Origin: Burkholderiales bacterium UBA6064
GTDB lineage: Bacteria; Pseudomonadota; Gammaproteobacteria; Burkholderiales; Burkholderiaceae_B
DNA: 7,782 nt
NCBI GenBank assembly: GCA_002428895.1
Contig: DIYC01000068.1
Span: 1-7,782, forward strand
Reading direction: 5' to 3'
Of this stretch, positions 6,882 through 7,782 are shown one piece after another. Every line of letters starts with the position of its first letter. Within the stretch, counting starts at the first letter, position 1. The translations under genes were made by a program, and so were the position numbers. The notes below the pieces were generated by a model, which had not been told where the DNA came from, did no database searches, and saw only the letters and a program-made list of their open reading frames with translations.

Positions 6882-6929
6882 TGTGTAATATAGTCTAATT
6901 AGCAAGATCAACATATCGATGCGCTAGCC

Positions 6930-7782
6930 TCACAAGCCATTGGCTTTTTGGTCCAGGGTTTCCCATTCTTCATAGGCTTTGCTCAGGGTTTGTTCGATGT
7001 GTTGCATTTGCTGATGAATGGCTGCAATTTCGTGAGCGGGCAAGTCGTAAAAACTTGGGTTGCTCATCTGTTCTAACAACTTGGCTTGTTGCTGTTCAAG
7101 CTGCTCAATTCGATGCGGTAGCTCTTTTAACGCTTGCGTTTCTTTGTAGCTTAATTTTTTGTCGGTCTTGTTGATTTTAGTTTTTGTTGTTCGCTCACTG
7201 CTCGATTCAGGTGTGTTCACAAGTGCAGTAGGGCTGGGTTTTACCAAGTTATTTGCGCTTGTGGCCCATGGGTTGCTGGTGCGTTGCCGTAACCAATCGT
7301 TGTAACCGCCTATATAGTCGCCGATTTGGCCATCGCCCTCGAACACCCAGCATCGCGTAACAATTTGATCGATAAATTCTCGGTCGTGACTGACCAGTAA
7401 CACTGTGCCGGTGTAGTCGGTGAGGTGCTCTTGAATCAGTTCGAGGGTTTCAATGTCGAGGTCGTTGGTGGGTTCGTCTAATACCAATAAGTTAGAGGGA
7501 CTTGAAAAAAGTCTTGCCAATAAAAGCCTTGCACGTTCTCCGCCCGATAAGCTTCGAACAGGTTGGCGAGCACGTTGGGGCGAAAACAAAAATTCTTGTA
7601 AATAACCAATTACATGTTTGCTTTTGCCATTGTGTTCGATAAATTCTTTACCGCCGCCAATCACTTGAATTGCGGTTTCTTCCTCGTTAAATTGATTTCT
7701 CAGTTGGTCAAAATAAGCGATTTGTAGATTGGTGCCTAAGGTCACTTTTCCTTCGGTCGGTTTAATTTGTCCTAAAAAGACT
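6930..7782 (-). CDS. uup: ABC-F ATPase Uup, C-terminal half (cut by the right window edge)
   Basis: The frame is open to the window edge (first full codon at 7779-7781) and ends at TGA 6930-6932, giving 283 residues of a protein that is about 635 residues in E. coli. The GTG at 7745 is internal, because the preceding VFLGQIKPTEGKV is the usual segment after Walker A of the second nucleotide-binding domain. Visible motifs are the ABC signature LSGGERARLLLARLF, Walker B LLVLDEPTNDLD and the H-loop LLVSHDREF. A linker rich in Ser, Thr, Pro and Lys follows. The end is a coiled-coil domain (LPHRIEQLEQQQAKLLEQM to the stop) typical of Uup rather than other ABC-F proteins. Uup is a soluble ATPase linked to ribosome function and to transposon-excision phenotypes. 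It is a conserved chromosomal gene and probably marks the right limit of the accessory region. It converges on the phosphatase gene with 48 bp between the stops and no clear terminator there. Confidence 0.93.
   Translation of the reverse strand, partial: VFLGQIKPTEGKVTLGTNLQIAYFDQLRNQFNEEETAIQVIGGGKEFIEHNGKSKHVIGYLQEFLFSPQRARQPVRSLSGGERARLLLARLFSSPSNLLVLDEPTNDLDIETLELIQEHLTDYTGTVLLVSHDREFIDQIVTRCWVFEGDGQIGDYIGGYNDWLRQRTSNPWATSANNLVKPSPTALVNTPESSSERTTKTKINKTDKKLSYKETQALKELPHRIEQLEQQQAKLLEQMSNPSFYDLPAHEIAAIHQQMQHIEQTLSKAYEEWETLDQKANGL

Noticed and set aside
6882..6929. A bidirectional terminator between the phosphatase and uup
   Set aside because: Only a short CTAATTAG palindrome is present, with no GC-rich stem or T-run.

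Overview
The window looks like accessory DNA in a moderately AT-rich gammaproteobacterial chromosome, ending at a housekeeping gene. The gammaproteobacterial guess rests on the close resemblance of the right-edge ABC-F protein to Uup and of the toxin-antitoxin pair to PrlF/YhaV. The species cannot be fixed from the sequence.

Layout from left to right. Positions 1-927 hold the C-terminal third or so of a type I restriction endonuclease subunit (HsdR), cut by the left edge. Converging on it at 968-2245 (minus) is a COG1373-type AAA ATPase with a DUF4143-like C-terminal half. Positions 2246-2631 carry no intact gene but are rich in signals: four exactly 23-bp-spaced direct repeats overlapping a TATAAT box of the ATPase gene, a possible broken small ORF, and a perfect 20-bp palindrome inside a predicted promoter. 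That promoter drives a PrlF-type antitoxin (2632-2961) and a YhaV-type toxin (2964-3467). After a 261-bp spacer comes a small gene broken by a +1 frameshift (3729-4068). It lies immediately upstream of a 933-residue protein (4080-6881) that contains a canonical eukaryotic-type protein tyrosine phosphatase domain. The protein's last 290 residues look like a second, catalytically dead copy of that domain. At the right edge, converging on it, is the C-terminal half of Uup (6930-7782, minus).

The restriction subunit, the DUF4143 ATPase and the toxin-antitoxin pair are typical cargo of defence or mobile islands. The tyrosine phosphatase is the least ordinary item. Its D1 (active) plus D2 (Cys-to-Ser) arrangement recalls the tandem domains of animal receptor phosphatases, and classical PTPs in bacteria are often secreted host-directed effectors. 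No secretion machinery or certain secretion signal is visible here, so an effector role is inference only.
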